The translations under genes and the position numbers were made by a program. Below are positions 39,482 through 47,740 of a stretch of DNA of 64,000 nucleotides, piece by piece; positions within the stretch are counted from its first letter, which is position 1, and the number at the start of each line of letters is the position of its first letter. Below the pieces are notes generated by a model. The model was given only the letters and a program-made list of their open reading frames with translations. It made no database searches and was not told where the DNA came from. The DNA is from Streptococcus suis (GTDB lineage Bacteria; Bacillota; Bacilli; Lactobacillales; Streptococcaceae): contig NZ_JAMWEL010000005.1 in NCBI RefSeq assembly GCF_024509555.1, positions 1 to 64,000 on the forward strand, given 5' to 3'.

Positions 39482-40189
39482 TTACCGTTTGGCCATAGAT
39501 ACAAAGGTCACCTTGTCTGGTCGGTAGGTGATGGTTCCGTACTGGAAGGGACGGCCGTCTGCCAGATAGGTGGTGCTGGTGACGGAAACCACCATGTCGT
39601 AGTCAGCCAGGTCCAGCAGGCTTTTTTCTTCTTCTGTCGCAAAGCGGAAGGAAATTTCTCGGCGGGAATGGGAAATGTCTAAGCCAAGGTCGTTTTCCAA
39701 ATACTGATAAATGGAACTTTCAGCGATTTCCTTGCTGAGATAGGGGACAATTCTGCGATCAAAGTAGGAAATCTCATACTCTAATCGCTCACCGTCGATA
39801 GTCCGAACGCGACTAACACGGTAGAGATCCGTTTTTTCATCCACTTCCAATTCCTTCATGACTTCTGGCTGACCTTGGACAATATAGAGGTTGGTCAATT
39901 CGGTCTGGACTTGATGATGGGCAGAGCGGTTGAGTTCACTAACAGTCTTCAATTCGGACACAAATGGTTTTCTGACTAGGTTATGGTCCAATATAATGGA
40001 ATTTCTCCCTTGACGTTTTTGGATATAGCCGTCCATTTCCAACAGAGATAGCGCCTTGCGGATGGTGTCCTTGGAATAGGAATAAATCTCCATCAGCTCA
40101 TTCTCTGTAGGCATCTCTTGATTGGCCTGCCAGATATTTTGTTCAATTTTTTCCTTGATGTCAGCATAGACTTTTTTGTATTTACTCAT
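39482..40189 (-). CDS. GntR family regulator with UTRA domain
   Basis: A 235-aa HutC/TreR-subfamily repressor. The N-terminal winged helix (ENELMEIYSYSKDTIRKALS) is followed by a UTRA effector domain (about 80-230). It is divergent from the phosphodiesterase-PTS operon, so its likely role is to sense a phosphorylated sugar brought in by that PTS. The likeness is greatest to trehalose repressors, but no trehalose-6-phosphate hydrolase is present. A perfect 11-bp inverted repeat in the shared upstream region may be its site. Confidence 0.84.
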   Translation of the reverse strand: MSKYKKVYADIKEKIEQNIWQANQEMPTENELMEIYSYSKDTIRKALSLLEMDGYIQKRQGRNSIILDHNLVRKPFVSELKTVSELNRSAHHQVQTELTNLYIVQGQPEVMKELEVDEKTDLYRVSRVRTIDGERLEYEISYFDRRIVPYLSKEIAESSIYQYLENDLGLDISHSRREISFRFATEEEKSLLDLADYDMVVSVTSTTYLADGRPFQYGTITYRPDKVTFVSMAKR

Positions 40190-40270
40190 TGGGGATAACT
40201 TCCTAGCTTGCTATTTACCGCTAGTATATCATAAAAAATGCCAAAGGTCAGTATTCTAAGTCTAGACAAA

Positions 40271-40306
40271 CTTTTACGGAAAACGTTTTAAATTATTCCG
40301 TAAAAG
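40271..40306. promoter_or_regulatory. Inverted repeat between gntR and the PTS operon
   Basis: Perfect 11-bp arms CTTTTACGGAA (40271-40281) and TTCCGTAAAAG (40296-40306) enclose 14 nt holding AACGTTTT. It lies just upstream of the -35 of the PTS operon. A partial copy (ttttacggaaaa) precedes the malQ promoter near 35565. Confidence 0.6.
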
Positions 40307-40308
40307 TG

Positions 40309-40337
40309 TTGACAAGTGAAAACGTTTACGTTATAAT
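40309..40337 (+). promoter_or_regulatory. Promoter of the phosphodiesterase-PTS operon with LacI-type operator
   Basis: TTGACA (40309-40314), 17-bp spacer, TATAAT (40332-40337), with GAAAACGTTTAC inside the spacer (40318-40329). The whole element is nearly the same as the malQ promoter, so one LacI-family protein (MalR or CcpA) probably acts on both. Confidence 0.78.
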
Positions 40338-40385
40338 AAGGCTACAAGTTGAAAGGGTTTTACGAAGCAAATAGAAAGGAGAGAT

Positions 40386-41177
40386 ATGAAATTACTAACA
40401 GTCAATGTTCATGCCTGGCTAGAAGATGACCAGCATGAAAAATTGGATATTTTAGCTCAGACCATTGCCCAAAAGCAATATGATGTGATTGCTCTTCAGG
40501 AAGTCAATCAGCTGATGACAAGTCCTCTGGTGACCAAAGACTTACGGCAAGACAATTATGGTCTGGTCCTGCTTGAGAAATTGAGAGAGCTTGGAGTGAC
40601 AGACTATTCTTATTTCTGGTCCAATTCCCATATTGGTTACGATCGGTACGATGAAGGAATTGCCTTCTTGACTAAACTACCTATCTATGAAGTAGATGCC
40701 TTCTACTGTAGTCAGAACCAAGACCTGACATCAATCTTATCTAGAAAAATCATCGGTTTGACGGTCTTGTATGAGAAGGAATTGATAGACATTTATTCTT
40801 GTCATATCAATCTTCCTGACAGTAAAGAAGAAAATCAGTTGGAGAATGTCCGCTCGATTGTGGAACGGACAAGTTCGGGACGTTTGAAAATCCTAATGGG
40901 AGATTTCAATACGGATGCCTTGTCAAATCCACAAGCCTATCAAGCTATCAAGGACTTAGGTTTATATGATAGTTATGATTTGGCCGAGGAAAAGGATAGG
41001 GGAATCACTGTTGAAAAAGCCATTGATGGGTGGGCAGGTCATAGTCAGGAAAAGCGTCTGGACTATGTGTTCATAAATCAGGAAAGACCGGTTCAATCCA
41101 GTCGTGTGATTTTCAATGGGGATAATCTTCCCATTATTTCAGACCACTTTGGTGTGGAAGTTAACATAAGTATCTAA
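40386..41177 (+). CDS. Endonuclease/exonuclease/phosphatase family protein
   Basis: A 263-aa EEP-fold metal-dependent hydrolase. Conserved motifs are LQEVNQ, SCHINLPDS, MGDFNTD and SDHFGVEV. The fold covers DNases, sphingomyelinases and inositol phosphatases; substrate cannot be told here. There is no signal peptide. Because it is the first gene of a sugar PTS operon, a sugar-phosphate or metabolic phosphodiesterase role is more likely than DNA repair (inference). The RBS is aaaggag. Confidence 0.84.
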   Translation: MKLLTVNVHAWLEDDQHEKLDILAQTIAQKQYDVIALQEVNQLMTSPLVTKDLRQDNYGLVLLEKLRELGVTDYSYFWSNSHIGYDRYDEGIAFLTKLPIYEVDAFYCSQNQDLTSILSRKIIGLTVLYEKELIDIYSCHINLPDSKEENQLENVRSIVERTSSGRLKILMGDFNTDALSNPQAYQAIKDLGLYDSYDLAEEKDRGITVEKAIDGWAGHSQEKRLDYVFINQERPVQSSRVIFNGDNLPIISDHFGVEVNISI

Positions 41178-41213
41178 AGGTCAACAGACCAAGAAAAAAT
41201 TTAGGAGAAAAAC

Positions 41214-43382
41214 ATGAAAAAATTTCTTAGTTTCGAATTTTGGCAAAAATTCGGTAAATGTTTGATGGTCGTGATCGCCGTTATGCCGGCGGCAGGTCTT
41301 ATGGTTTCTATCGGGAACTCGATTCCACTAATCAGTCCTGAATCAGAATTGCTCATTCGTATTGGGAATATCATTGCCCAAATCGGTTGGGGGATTATCG
41401 GAAACCTTCACTTGCTCTTTGCCTTGGCAATCGGTGGTAGCTGGGCTAAAGAGAAAGCTGGCGGTGCATTCTCTGCTGGTCTTGCTTTTATCTTGATTAA
41501 CTTGATTACTGGTCACTTCTTTGGCGTAACTACTGATATGTTGGCAGATGCGACTGCGACTGTTAGCACAGTCTTTGGTACAGAAATTCCAGTATCTGGA
41601 TACTTTGTCAATATCCTTGGTCAGCCTGCTTTGAACATGGGTGTCTTCGTTGGTATTATTGCTGGTTTTGTTGGAGCGACTGCCTACAACAAATATTACA
41701 ACTATCGCAAGTTGCCAGATGTTTTGACCTTCTTTAACGGAAAGCGTTTTGTACCATTTGTAGTCATCTATCGTTCTGTTCTTGTAGCACTTGGTTTGGC
41801 AATCTTCTGGCCTCTTGTACAAACTGGTATTAACAGTTTTGGTAAATGGATTGCAACCTCACAAGACACTGCTCCAATTGTAGCCCCATTTGTTTATGGT
41901 ACCTTGGAACGTTTGCTTCTTCCATTTGGTCTTCACCACATGTTGACCATTCCAATGAACTATACATCACTTGGTGGTACCTATGACATCTTGACAGGTG
42001 CACAAGCAGGTACACAAGTATTTGGTCAAGATCCACTTTGGTTAGCTTGGATTACTGACTTGATCAACCTCAAGGATGCCGGGGACATGACCCAGTACAA
42101 TGACCTTCTTGCCAATGTAACGCCTGCTCGCTTTAAAGTAGGTCAAATGATTGGTTCCTCTGGTATTCTCATGGGCTTGACCCTTGCTATGTACCGCAAT
42201 GTTGATGAGGATAAGAAGAAAAAATATCGTGGTATGTTCCTTTCATCTGCTGCAGCCGTCTTTTTGACAGGTGTAACAGAACCAATTGAATTTATGTTCA
42301 TGTTTGCAGCAATGCCACTCTATGTCGTATATGCTTTTGTACAAGGTGCTGCTTTTGCTATGGCGGATATTGTCAATTTGCGTATGCACTCATTTGGTAA
42401 TATCGAATTCCTTACACGTACACCGATGGCGATTAAAGCCGGAATTGGTATGGACGTTGTCAACTTTATCTGGGTAACAGCCCTCTTTGCAGTTGCAATG
42501 TACTTCATTGCCAATTTCATGATTCAAAAATTCAACCTAGCAACAGCTGGACGCAATGGTAACTATGATACAGAAACAACGGATGTGGTTTCAAATTCAA
42601 ACGTAGATACAGCGGATGCTAATTCACAAGTGGTACAAATCATCAACTTGCTTGGTGGTCGTGATAATATCGCAGATGTGGATGCTTGTATGACTCGTCT
42701 TCGCGTTAGTGTCAAAGATGTGGCACAGGTTGGAGATGAAAATGCTTGGAAACAGGCTGGTGCTATGGGCTTGATTATCAAGGACTCAGGTGTTCAAGCA
42801 GTCTATGGACCAAAAGCAGATGTTCTCAAATCAGATATTCAAGACTTGCTAGAATCTGGCGTAGCTATTCCTCGTACAGAAATTGTTGCGACTGAAACAG
42901 TAATTGAGGAATCACAATTCAAGGGTGTGACCGAGACAGTTTACTCTGTTGCTGAAGGTCAAGCCATTGCCATCACAGAAGTGAAAGATCCGGTCTTCTC
43001 ACAAAAAATGATGGGTGATGGGTATGCAGTTGAGCCTAGCTCCGGCAATGTTTATGCACCAGTTTCAGGTATTGTAACTAGTGTCTTCCCAACCAAGCAC
43101 GCTGTCGGTATTTTGTCTGACAAGGGTGTAGAAGTCTTGGTGCACGTCGGCCTAGATACGGTTGCGCTAAACGGTGCTCCATTCTCAGCTAAGGTAACAG
43201 ATGGTCAACGTGTTGAAGCAGGGGATTTGCTCCTTGTCGCAGATCTGGACGCCATTCACTCAGCAGGACGTGAAACAACCATCGTCGTCGCCTTCACAAA
43301 TACAGCAGAAATCAAATCTGTCAGCCTTGGAAATCTTGGACAAGTAAGCAAAGATAGTCAAGTTGCGACAGTTGAGTTGTAA
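41214..43382 (+). CDS. malT: PTS transporter EIICBA, maltose/glucose family
   Basis: A 722-aa fused permease. EIIC (about 1-435) has roughly ten membrane segments and the conserved GVTEPIEFMFMFAAMP loop. EIIB (about 470-550) has the phosphocysteine in DVDACMTRLRVSV. EIIA (about 575-720) has the phosphohistidine in VLVHVGLDTV. Domain order C-B-A and sequence look like streptococcal MalT, formerly called PtsG. Maltose is therefore the likely substrate, supported by the MalR-like operator shared with malQ-glgP; glucose is the alternative. Confidence 0.85.
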   Translation: MKKFLSFEFWQKFGKCLMVVIAVMPAAGLMVSIGNSIPLISPESELLIRIGNIIAQIGWGIIGNLHLLFALAIGGSWAKEKAGGAFSAGLAFILINLITGHFFGVTTDMLADATATVSTVFGTEIPVSGYFVNILGQPALNMGVFVGIIAGFVGATAYNKYYNYRKLPDVLTFFNGKRFVPFVVIYRSVLVALGLAIFWPLVQTGINSFGKWIATSQDTAPIVAPFVYGTLERLLLPFGLHHMLTIPMNYTSLGGTYDILTGAQAGTQVFGQDPLWLAWITDLINLKDAGDMTQYNDLLANVTPARFKVGQMIGSSGILMGLTLAMYRNVDEDKKKKYRGMFLSSAAAVFLTGVTEPIEFMFMFAAMPLYVVYAFVQGAAFAMADIVNLRMHSFGNIEFLTRTPMAIKAGIGMDVVNFIWVTALFAVAMYFIANFMIQKFNLATAGRNGNYDTETTDVVSNSNVDTADANSQVVQIINLLGGRDNIADVDACMTRLRVSVKDVAQVGDENAWKQAGAMGLIIKDSGVQAVYGPKADVLKSDIQDLLESGVAIPRTEIVATETVIEESQFKGVTETVYSVAEGQAIAITEVKDPVFSQKMMGDGYAVEPSSGNVYAPVSGIVTSVFPTKHAVGILSDKGVEVLVHVGLDTVALNGAPFSAKVTDGQRVEAGDLLLVADLDAIHSAGRETTIVVAFTNTAEIKSVSLGNLGQVSKDSQVATVEL

Positions 43383-43387
43383 AAAGT

Positions 43388-43421
43388 AAAAGACAAGTTC
43401 ATGTGAGCTTGTCTTTTGTTT
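43388..43421 (+). terminator. Terminator after the PTS gene
   Basis: Perfect 10-bp arms AAAAGACAAG and CTTGTCTTTT with a 10-nt loop. Confidence 0.85.
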
Positions 43422-43490
43422 TTAAAATCTTCTCAATCCTTGCCATTTATGGTATAATAAAGCGATTTTATAAAATGTAGGAGGTTCCCC

Positions 43491-44207
43491 ATGGGACGTA
43501 AATGGGCCAATATTGTAGCCAAGAAAACCGCAAAAGACGGTGCTAACTCAAAAGTTTACGCCAAATTTGGTGTTGAAATCTATGTAGCAGCGAAAAAGGG
43601 TGACCCAGATCCAGAAACAAACTCAGCGCTGAAATTTGTTATCGACCGTGCTAAGCAAGCGCAGGTTCCAAAACACATCATTGACAAGGCCATTGACAAG
43701 GCAAAAGGAAACACAGACGAAACCTTCGTGGAAGGTCGTTACGAAGGCTTTGGACCAAATGGTTCTATGATTATCGTTGATACTTTGACATCAAACGTAA
43801 ACCGTACGGCAGCCAATGTTCGCTCTGCCTTTGGTAAAAACGGTGGTAACATGGGTGCATCTGGTTCTGTATCATTCATGTTTGATAAAAAAGGTGTAGT
43901 TGTATTTGCTGGTGATGATGCAGATGCCATCTTCGAATTGCTCCTTGAAGCAGATGTTGAAGTCGATGATGTAGAAGCAGAAGAAGGAACAATCACTGTT
44001 TATACAGCCCCAACTGATTTGCACAAGGCCATCGTGGCACTGAAAGAATCAGGAATCCAAGAGTTCAACGTCACTGAACTTGAAATGATCCCACAATCAG
44101 AAGTATCACTTGAAGGCGATGACCTCGCAACATTTGAAAAACTCTACGACGCCCTCGAAGACGACGAAGACGTCCAAAAAATCTACACGAATGTAGATGG
44201 GTTTTAG
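43491..44207 (+). CDS. YebC/PmpR family DNA-binding protein
   Basis: A 238-aa YebC family protein with the conserved opening [19 protein letters not shown] and the central [19 protein letters not shown] block. Members act as transcription regulators or, as found for some, help ribosomes through proline stretches. It has its own promoter (TGGTATAAT at 43449) and a very stable terminator. Confidence 0.93.
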   Translation: MGRKWANIVAKKTAKDGANSKVYAKFGVEIYVAAKKGDPDPETNSALKFVIDRAKQAQVPKHIIDKAIDKAKGNTDETFVEGRYEGFGPNGSMIIVDTLTSNVNRTAANVRSAFGKNGGNMGASGSVSFMFDKKGVVVFAGDDADAIFELLLEADVEVDDVEAEEGTITVYTAPTDLHKAIVALKESGIQEFNVTELEMIPQSEVSLEGDDLATFEKLYDALEDDEDVQKIYTNVDGF

Positions 44208-44242
44208 TATAAAAAAAGTGCTGGTAGCACTTTTTTTATACT
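44206..44242 (+). terminator. Strong terminator after the yebC-like gene
   Basis: Perfect 16-bp arms AGTATAAAAAAAGTGC and GCACTTTTTTTATACT with a 5-nt loop. The left arm begins at the stop codon. Confidence 0.88.
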
Positions 44243-44463
44243 AAAAGGTTGGAAATTGGAACTGCCGGTAGGCAGTTTTCTTTATACTCAAAAGTCCGGG
44301 GAACAGTCATTTTTATTAAAAGGTTGGAGATTGAAATCGTCGGCAGACGGTTCTCATTGTACGTGGGACGTCCTAGAAGGTTTGAAATAAGAACCAGCGG
44401 CAACCGAGTATGACGTTCAGCAGTCTAATAAAATCTGAGTTCATACACCTTATAGAAGTAATG
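44243..44463. repeat. Two diverged copies of an aaaggttgga repeat
   Basis: No gene is seen. AAAAGGTTGGAAATTG (44243-44258) and AAAAGGTTGGAGATTG (44318-44333) each lead into a short hairpin (actgcc/ggcagt; cgtcgg/cagacgg). Related units occur at 46927 and 53110. It marks a small non-coding dispersed repeat. Confidence 0.55.
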
Positions 44464-44489
44464 AAAAAAACGGCAATTTGCCGTTTTTT
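44464..44489. terminator. Bidirectional terminator before the tfoX-like gene
   Basis: Arms aaaaaacggcaa and ttgccgtttttt, almost no loop. A-run and T-run on both sides suit the minus-strand tfoX-like gene. Confidence 0.72.
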
Positions 44490-44543
44490 ACTTATCTTTT
44501 TCCTTCAGGATAATCATATAAAATTTATTTAAGTTATATTTTT

Positions 44544-44882
44544 TTAATAAACTTGAATTTGTTTACTTTCTTTTTTCGGTTTCGGCGCTGGTAGTTCGTC
44601 GTACATAGAATTGAATAAGCCAGTTAGAAATTCTTTGTTATCTACATCGTCTACCAGTAGCATTTCCTTAGCTCCACCATATGGTAACTCATACTTTGCA
44701 TTTGGCATATATGCTATTGCAGATTTAACAGGCTTTACTAAAAACCTATCATCATAAATTCCACCTATAATTTTTCCGCGATAATAAACAATATATTCAC
44801 CCATCATTGACCTATATGTTATTTCTTCCAACTCGGATAGTTGTTCTAAAATGAAATTTAAGTATTCTTTACTTGAAGCCAT
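44544..44882 (-). CDS. TfoX/Sxy N-terminal domain protein
   Basis: A 112-aa protein with the TfoX N-terminal fold: EITYRSMMGEYIVYYRGKIIGGIYDDRFLVK and LPYGGAKEM are its signature, here quoted in parts. In Haemophilus Sxy regulates competence, but single-domain Firmicute homologues have no proven role. It lies 20 nt after the glyoxalase-like gene on the same strand. Base use is more AT-rich than the surroundings. Confidence 0.83.
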   Translation of the reverse strand: MASSKEYLNFILEQLSELEEITYRSMMGEYIVYYRGKIIGGIYDDRFLVKPVKSAIAYMPNAKYELPYGGAKEMLLVDDVDNKEFLTGLFNSMYDELPAPKPKKESKQIQVY

Positions 44883-44902
44883 TTTTCTATCTCCATTAAC
44901 TA

Positions 44903-45331
44903 CTAAAATTTCAATAGTCCATTTTCGTCAAACTTAAAATTTGGACCCCATGCAACTTCCCAATAATATCCATCTAAATCCGAAAAATACGCATGGTATC
45001 CACCCCAGAAAGATTCCTGTGGCTCTTTTACAATTTTTCCACCAGCTTTTCTTACTAACTCAATTATAGTATCTACATCTTCTTTATGTTCAGCATTGTA
45101 ACCCAATGTAATTCCTGAGAATCCATTTCCTTTTGGTGGATTGTTTTCATCAATATCTTTTGCTAATTGTTCCAAAGGAAATAGTTCGAACTTTGTTCCT
45201 GGAGTATCAAAAAAGCATACTGGCGGATTATTCTCTTTACAGTTAGTCTTATAACCTAAACCGTCTCTGTAAAACTTAATTGCCTTTTCCATATCTTTAA
45301 CACCTAGACAAATGCAAGTAATCTTATTCAT
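44903..45331 (-). CDS. VOC family glyoxalase/bleomycin-resistance-like protein
   Basis: A 142-aa vicinal-oxygen-chelate protein with two beta-alpha-beta-beta-beta units: KITCICLGVKDMEKAIKFY and, near the end, AYFSDLDGYYWEVAWGP. Likely metal ligands include the C-terminal Glu of the WEV strand. Substrate unknown. It forms a two-gene unit with the tfoX-like gene. AT-rich composition suggests transfer from another low-GC Gram-positive. Confidence 0.85.
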   Translation of the reverse strand: MNKITCICLGVKDMEKAIKFYRDGLGYKTNCKENNPPVCFFDTPGTKFELFPLEQLAKDIDENNPPKGNGFSGITLGYNAEHKEDVDTIIELVRKAGGKIVKEPQESFWGGYHAYFSDLDGYYWEVAWGPNFKFDENGLLKF

Positions 45332-45460
45332 TGTTACCTCCTATATTAATTCAAATTCGTTAATTGATGCTCATCTAATTATAATTTCCAGATAGCTAAA
45401 CTATCAGAATAAATCATACTCTTATTATACCATATAACAAACAAGGATAGAAGAATTATT

Positions 45461-46501
45461 TCATCCCAATTCCTCCACACTATAAACCTCTACAATGACA
45501 TCAATCCCAGCCAAACGCTCCTTGAAGTTATCTGCTAAGCCTTGGAAAAACTCATCATCCGTCTCAATCTCCAAAATTTCAATCAAAGCCTTGGCGGTAT
45601 CTGTTAAATGAAAAGCACTGTATTCAAAAGTGATTCGTTCATCAGAATCAGTGGAGAAAGTTAGGACTAGGTTGTCATTCTGGAAGCCAGACAGTTCGCC
45701 TTTTTCGACAATTATTTCATGTCTGCCACCGTCAGAAATCAAACCGTATTCTTTCAGCCTTGAAATGTCATTGCCTTTGACGCCATACTTGGTGAACAAG
45801 TCCAGAAAATCGGCATGAGAAATCAGGTAATAGTCCAAAATATATTCACCCGAAAGCTCATCAAAGGATTCATCATAAAAAGTATAAGGGGCGATTCGCT
45901 TAAACAGATTCAGTTCATCTTCTGAAAAACGGTTTAGTTCTTGCTTGATTCGCTTGGAATAGCCTGTTGCTTTTGATACTAACTCTTCCAAAGGACGAGA
46001 GACCACTTCCGTTTCTTGGCTGAAATCCAGTTCGATATATTGCTGGTGTTTGTTGTGCTGGCAAGCCAAGGCGTAAAACAAACATTCTGCTAAAAACAAA
46101 TAAGGTCGCTCGGCATGGTTGAGCTGGAAAGATTGCTTCAAACCCAAAAGAATGGATTTTGGTAAATTTTGTGCTTGTTCTAATAAGTCAAAGAAGTCTT
46201 CTTGCGTTTTCTGTAATTCAAACTTATTTTCTCGGTAGTTGGTGTCGCTTAATCTCTTTTCAGTTTTGAAAATGTAAGCTGAAAAACCTGCTTCATCTAT
46301 CTCATCTTGGACGATTCCGTAAAGGGTTCGTCCTTTATTTTGCCCTGTGAATAATTTATTGAAAGTTGTGTCAGATAAATAAGCCAGTGAATCTTCATGA
46401 AGAGTAACTGCCAAGCCGACACTTACTTTCTTGCGGTCAGACCAGACCGTTTTGTTGGCATTTTTCAAAACAATGGAAAATAAGGCTGGGATTATAAACA
46501 T
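45461..46501 (-). CDS. Uncharacterised 346-aa protein
   Basis: I do not recognise it. The ATG at 46501 has GGAGGTG 5 nt upstream; a longer frame to 46555 has no such site. The N-terminal ten residues are hydrophobic but too few for a clear membrane helix. The middle is helical; the C-terminal part (about 205-346) alternates short helices and strands and has a winged-helix feel (DISRLKEYGLISDGG). It is divergent from a 71-aa gene across a 121-nt gap with a perfect palindrome. Accessory gene; a defence or regulatory role is possible but unproven. Confidence 0.65.
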   Translation of the reverse strand: MFIIPALFSIVLKNANKTVWSDRKKVSVGLAVTLHEDSLAYLSDTTFNKLFTGQNKGRTLYGIVQDEIDEAGFSAYIFKTEKRLSDTNYRENKFELQKTQEDFFDLLEQAQNLPKSILLGLKQSFQLNHAERPYLFLAECLFYALACQHNKHQQYIELDFSQETEVVSRPLEELVSKATGYSKRIKQELNRFSEDELNLFKRIAPYTFYDESFDELSGEYILDYYLISHADFLDLFTKYGVKGNDISRLKEYGLISDGGRHEIIVEKGELSGFQNDNLVLTFSTDSDERITFEYSAFHLTDTAKALIEILEIETDDEFFQGLADNFKERLAGIDVIVEVYSVEELG

Positions 46502-46580
46502 AAACACCTCCGAAATTGGCAAGATTTTGACATAGATTTTGGCAACATTTAGCATTTTAACTTTGATAAACTTTAACCAT

Positions 46581-46594
46581 AAGTTAGCTAACTT
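46581..46594. promoter_or_regulatory. Perfect 14-bp palindrome between divergent unknown genes
   Basis: AAGTTAGCTAACTT reads the same on both strands. It lies midway between the 346-aa gene and the 71-aa gene, close to the likely promoter of the small gene. Operator candidate. Confidence 0.5.
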
Positions 46595-46622
46595 ACCAAA
46601 ATTATATCAAAGGAGAACACTT

Positions 46623-46838
46623 ATGTCACTTACACCTTCTATTCGTCGAAACAAAGAAGTCCAAGCACTTCAAACCATCGCCAGCCCATATCAAATGGAG
46701 GTCGCAAGAAAGCTCAGCCAAAACATGGCAGACAACCAAGCAAGGGAGCTTCTGGCGACAGACATTCTCTACAAAGTGGGGAATCTCTTACCTTTAACAG
46801 TCTTCCAGACTGTTAAAGCCTATCAACCGCTGCGCTGA
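46623..46838 (+). CDS. Uncharacterised 71-aa protein
   Basis: A small basic protein with an aaaggag site 7 nt before the ATG, so it is likely translated. It is helical and soluble. The last ten or so codons (LTVFQTVKAYQ) lie inside an inverted repeat (46796-46820, ctttaacag...ctgttaaag) that resembles non-coding repeat hairpins elsewhere in this window. The original C terminus may thus have been replaced by repeat DNA. Function unknown. Confidence 0.55.
   Translation: MSLTPSIRRNKEVQALQTIASPYQMEVARKLSQNMADNQARELLATDILYKVGNLLPLTVFQTVKAYQPLR
46796..46820. repeat. Repeat hairpin inside the 3' end of the 71-aa gene
   Basis: Arms ctttaacagtc and gactgttaaag, 11 bp with a 3-nt loop. The same hairpin type occurs at 53090-53113 (aacagtcc/ggactgtt) and 33168-33186 (aatagtcc/ggactatt). 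Confidence 0.6.
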
Positions 46839-46983
46839 GATGTTAACACGAACACTGAGAAGTGTCTTTGGACTTTATGCCTAGCCTCAATATTTTCAGC
46901 TATCCATAAGGAAAATTTTTTGCTTAAAAGGTTGGAGATAAGATTAAGCCTCTCATTGCAGACCTAAATCTAGGAGATTTTCA

Positions 46984-47199
46984 TCATTCCCCCTCTCTCA
47001 CATATTCCAAAATATCCCCTGGTTGGCAGTCTAGGATTCGGCAGATGCTCATCAAGGTATTAAAACGAATCCCTTTTGCCTTGCCTGTCTTGAGAATGGA
47101 CAGATTGGCTTCGGTGATGCCGACTTGCTCTGCCAAGTCCTTGGAAGTCATTTGTCGATCTTTGAGGACCTTGTCTAGGTTTACGCGAATCATTTCCAT
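46984..47199 (-). CDS. Small HTH regulator, Cro/CI (YozG-like)
   Basis: A 71-aa protein that is a single XRE-type helix-turn-helix: MTSKDLAEQVGITEANLSIL, then the conserved CRILDCQPGDILEY. ATG at 47199 begins 1 nt after the stop of the DUF2975 gene, so translation is coupled. Such HTH/DUF2975 pairs are common in Firmicutes; the HTH protein may repress its own operon and the membrane partner may modulate it. Confidence 0.87.
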   Translation of the reverse strand: MEMIRVNLDKVLKDRQMTSKDLAEQVGITEANLSILKTGKAKGIRFNTLMSICRILDCQPGDILEYVREGE

Positions 47200-47200
47200 A

Positions 47201-47725
47201 TCAGATAAACTCGCTGTTCTCGGTTTCAAGTTGTTGCCCCTTTTGTACTAAGGTCCAGACAAAATAAGTCAAGAAGATAAAGAGGGCATTGAGGATGAAA
47301 TCTGACCAACGCAGATTGAGGAAGTTGTTTGGTCCAGTAGCATTTGTCAAGGCGATCAAGCTGGTTAGGCAAAATTGCCCAGCAGTCAAGACGAGCAAAC
47401 TGATGAAGAGTTTCTGATAAACTTCCAGACTAGCTGAAGCGAAATAATCTTCTTCCAGAAGCAATTTACATAACTTTTGAAGCAAGTGAGCAATGTGACT
47501 GAGTACCGCCAAGATGATTAAGATTAATCCACTTGTTAAAAGGATGAGCCAAACACTAATCTGGTCAATGGGTTTGTTAAAGGTGTATTCCCAAGAGCCT
47601 ATCACAAATGAGTCGCCTCTGAAACCAGCCAAGGTAGAGAAGGTATAAAGAGCAATCGTGAAATAGAAGAAATAGCGAACACAAGCAGCCACAATGCCAG
47701 CTGTTTTGAGTAGATTGGTTTTCAT
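47201..47725 (-). CDS. DUF2975 family membrane protein
   Basis: A 174-aa protein with four hydrophobic segments (about 12-32, 52-75, 101-123 and 140-160), matching DUF2975. The start has cggaggt upstream. It is the first gene of a pair with the YozG-like HTH. Function unknown; a sensor partner of the regulator is the usual guess. Confidence 0.83.
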   Translation of the reverse strand: MKTNLLKTAGIVAACVRYFFYFTIALYTFSTLAGFRGDSFVIGSWEYTFNKPIDQISVWLILLTSGLILIILAVLSHIAHLLQKLCKLLLEEDYFASASLEVYQKLFISLLVLTAGQFCLTSLIALTNATGPNNFLNLRWSDFILNALFIFLTYFVWTLVQKGQQLETENSEFI

Positions 47726-47740
47726 AGCAAACCTCCGATT

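Noticed and set aside
41343..41822. A 159-codon minus-strand frame in the PTS gene
   Set aside because: Antisense to membrane segments; no ribosome binding site or family likeness.
47201..47725. DUF2975 gene as a toxin partner of the small HTH gene
   Set aside because: Four membrane segments and pairing with a YozG-like HTH fit the known DUF2975 pairs better than a toxin-antitoxin pair.
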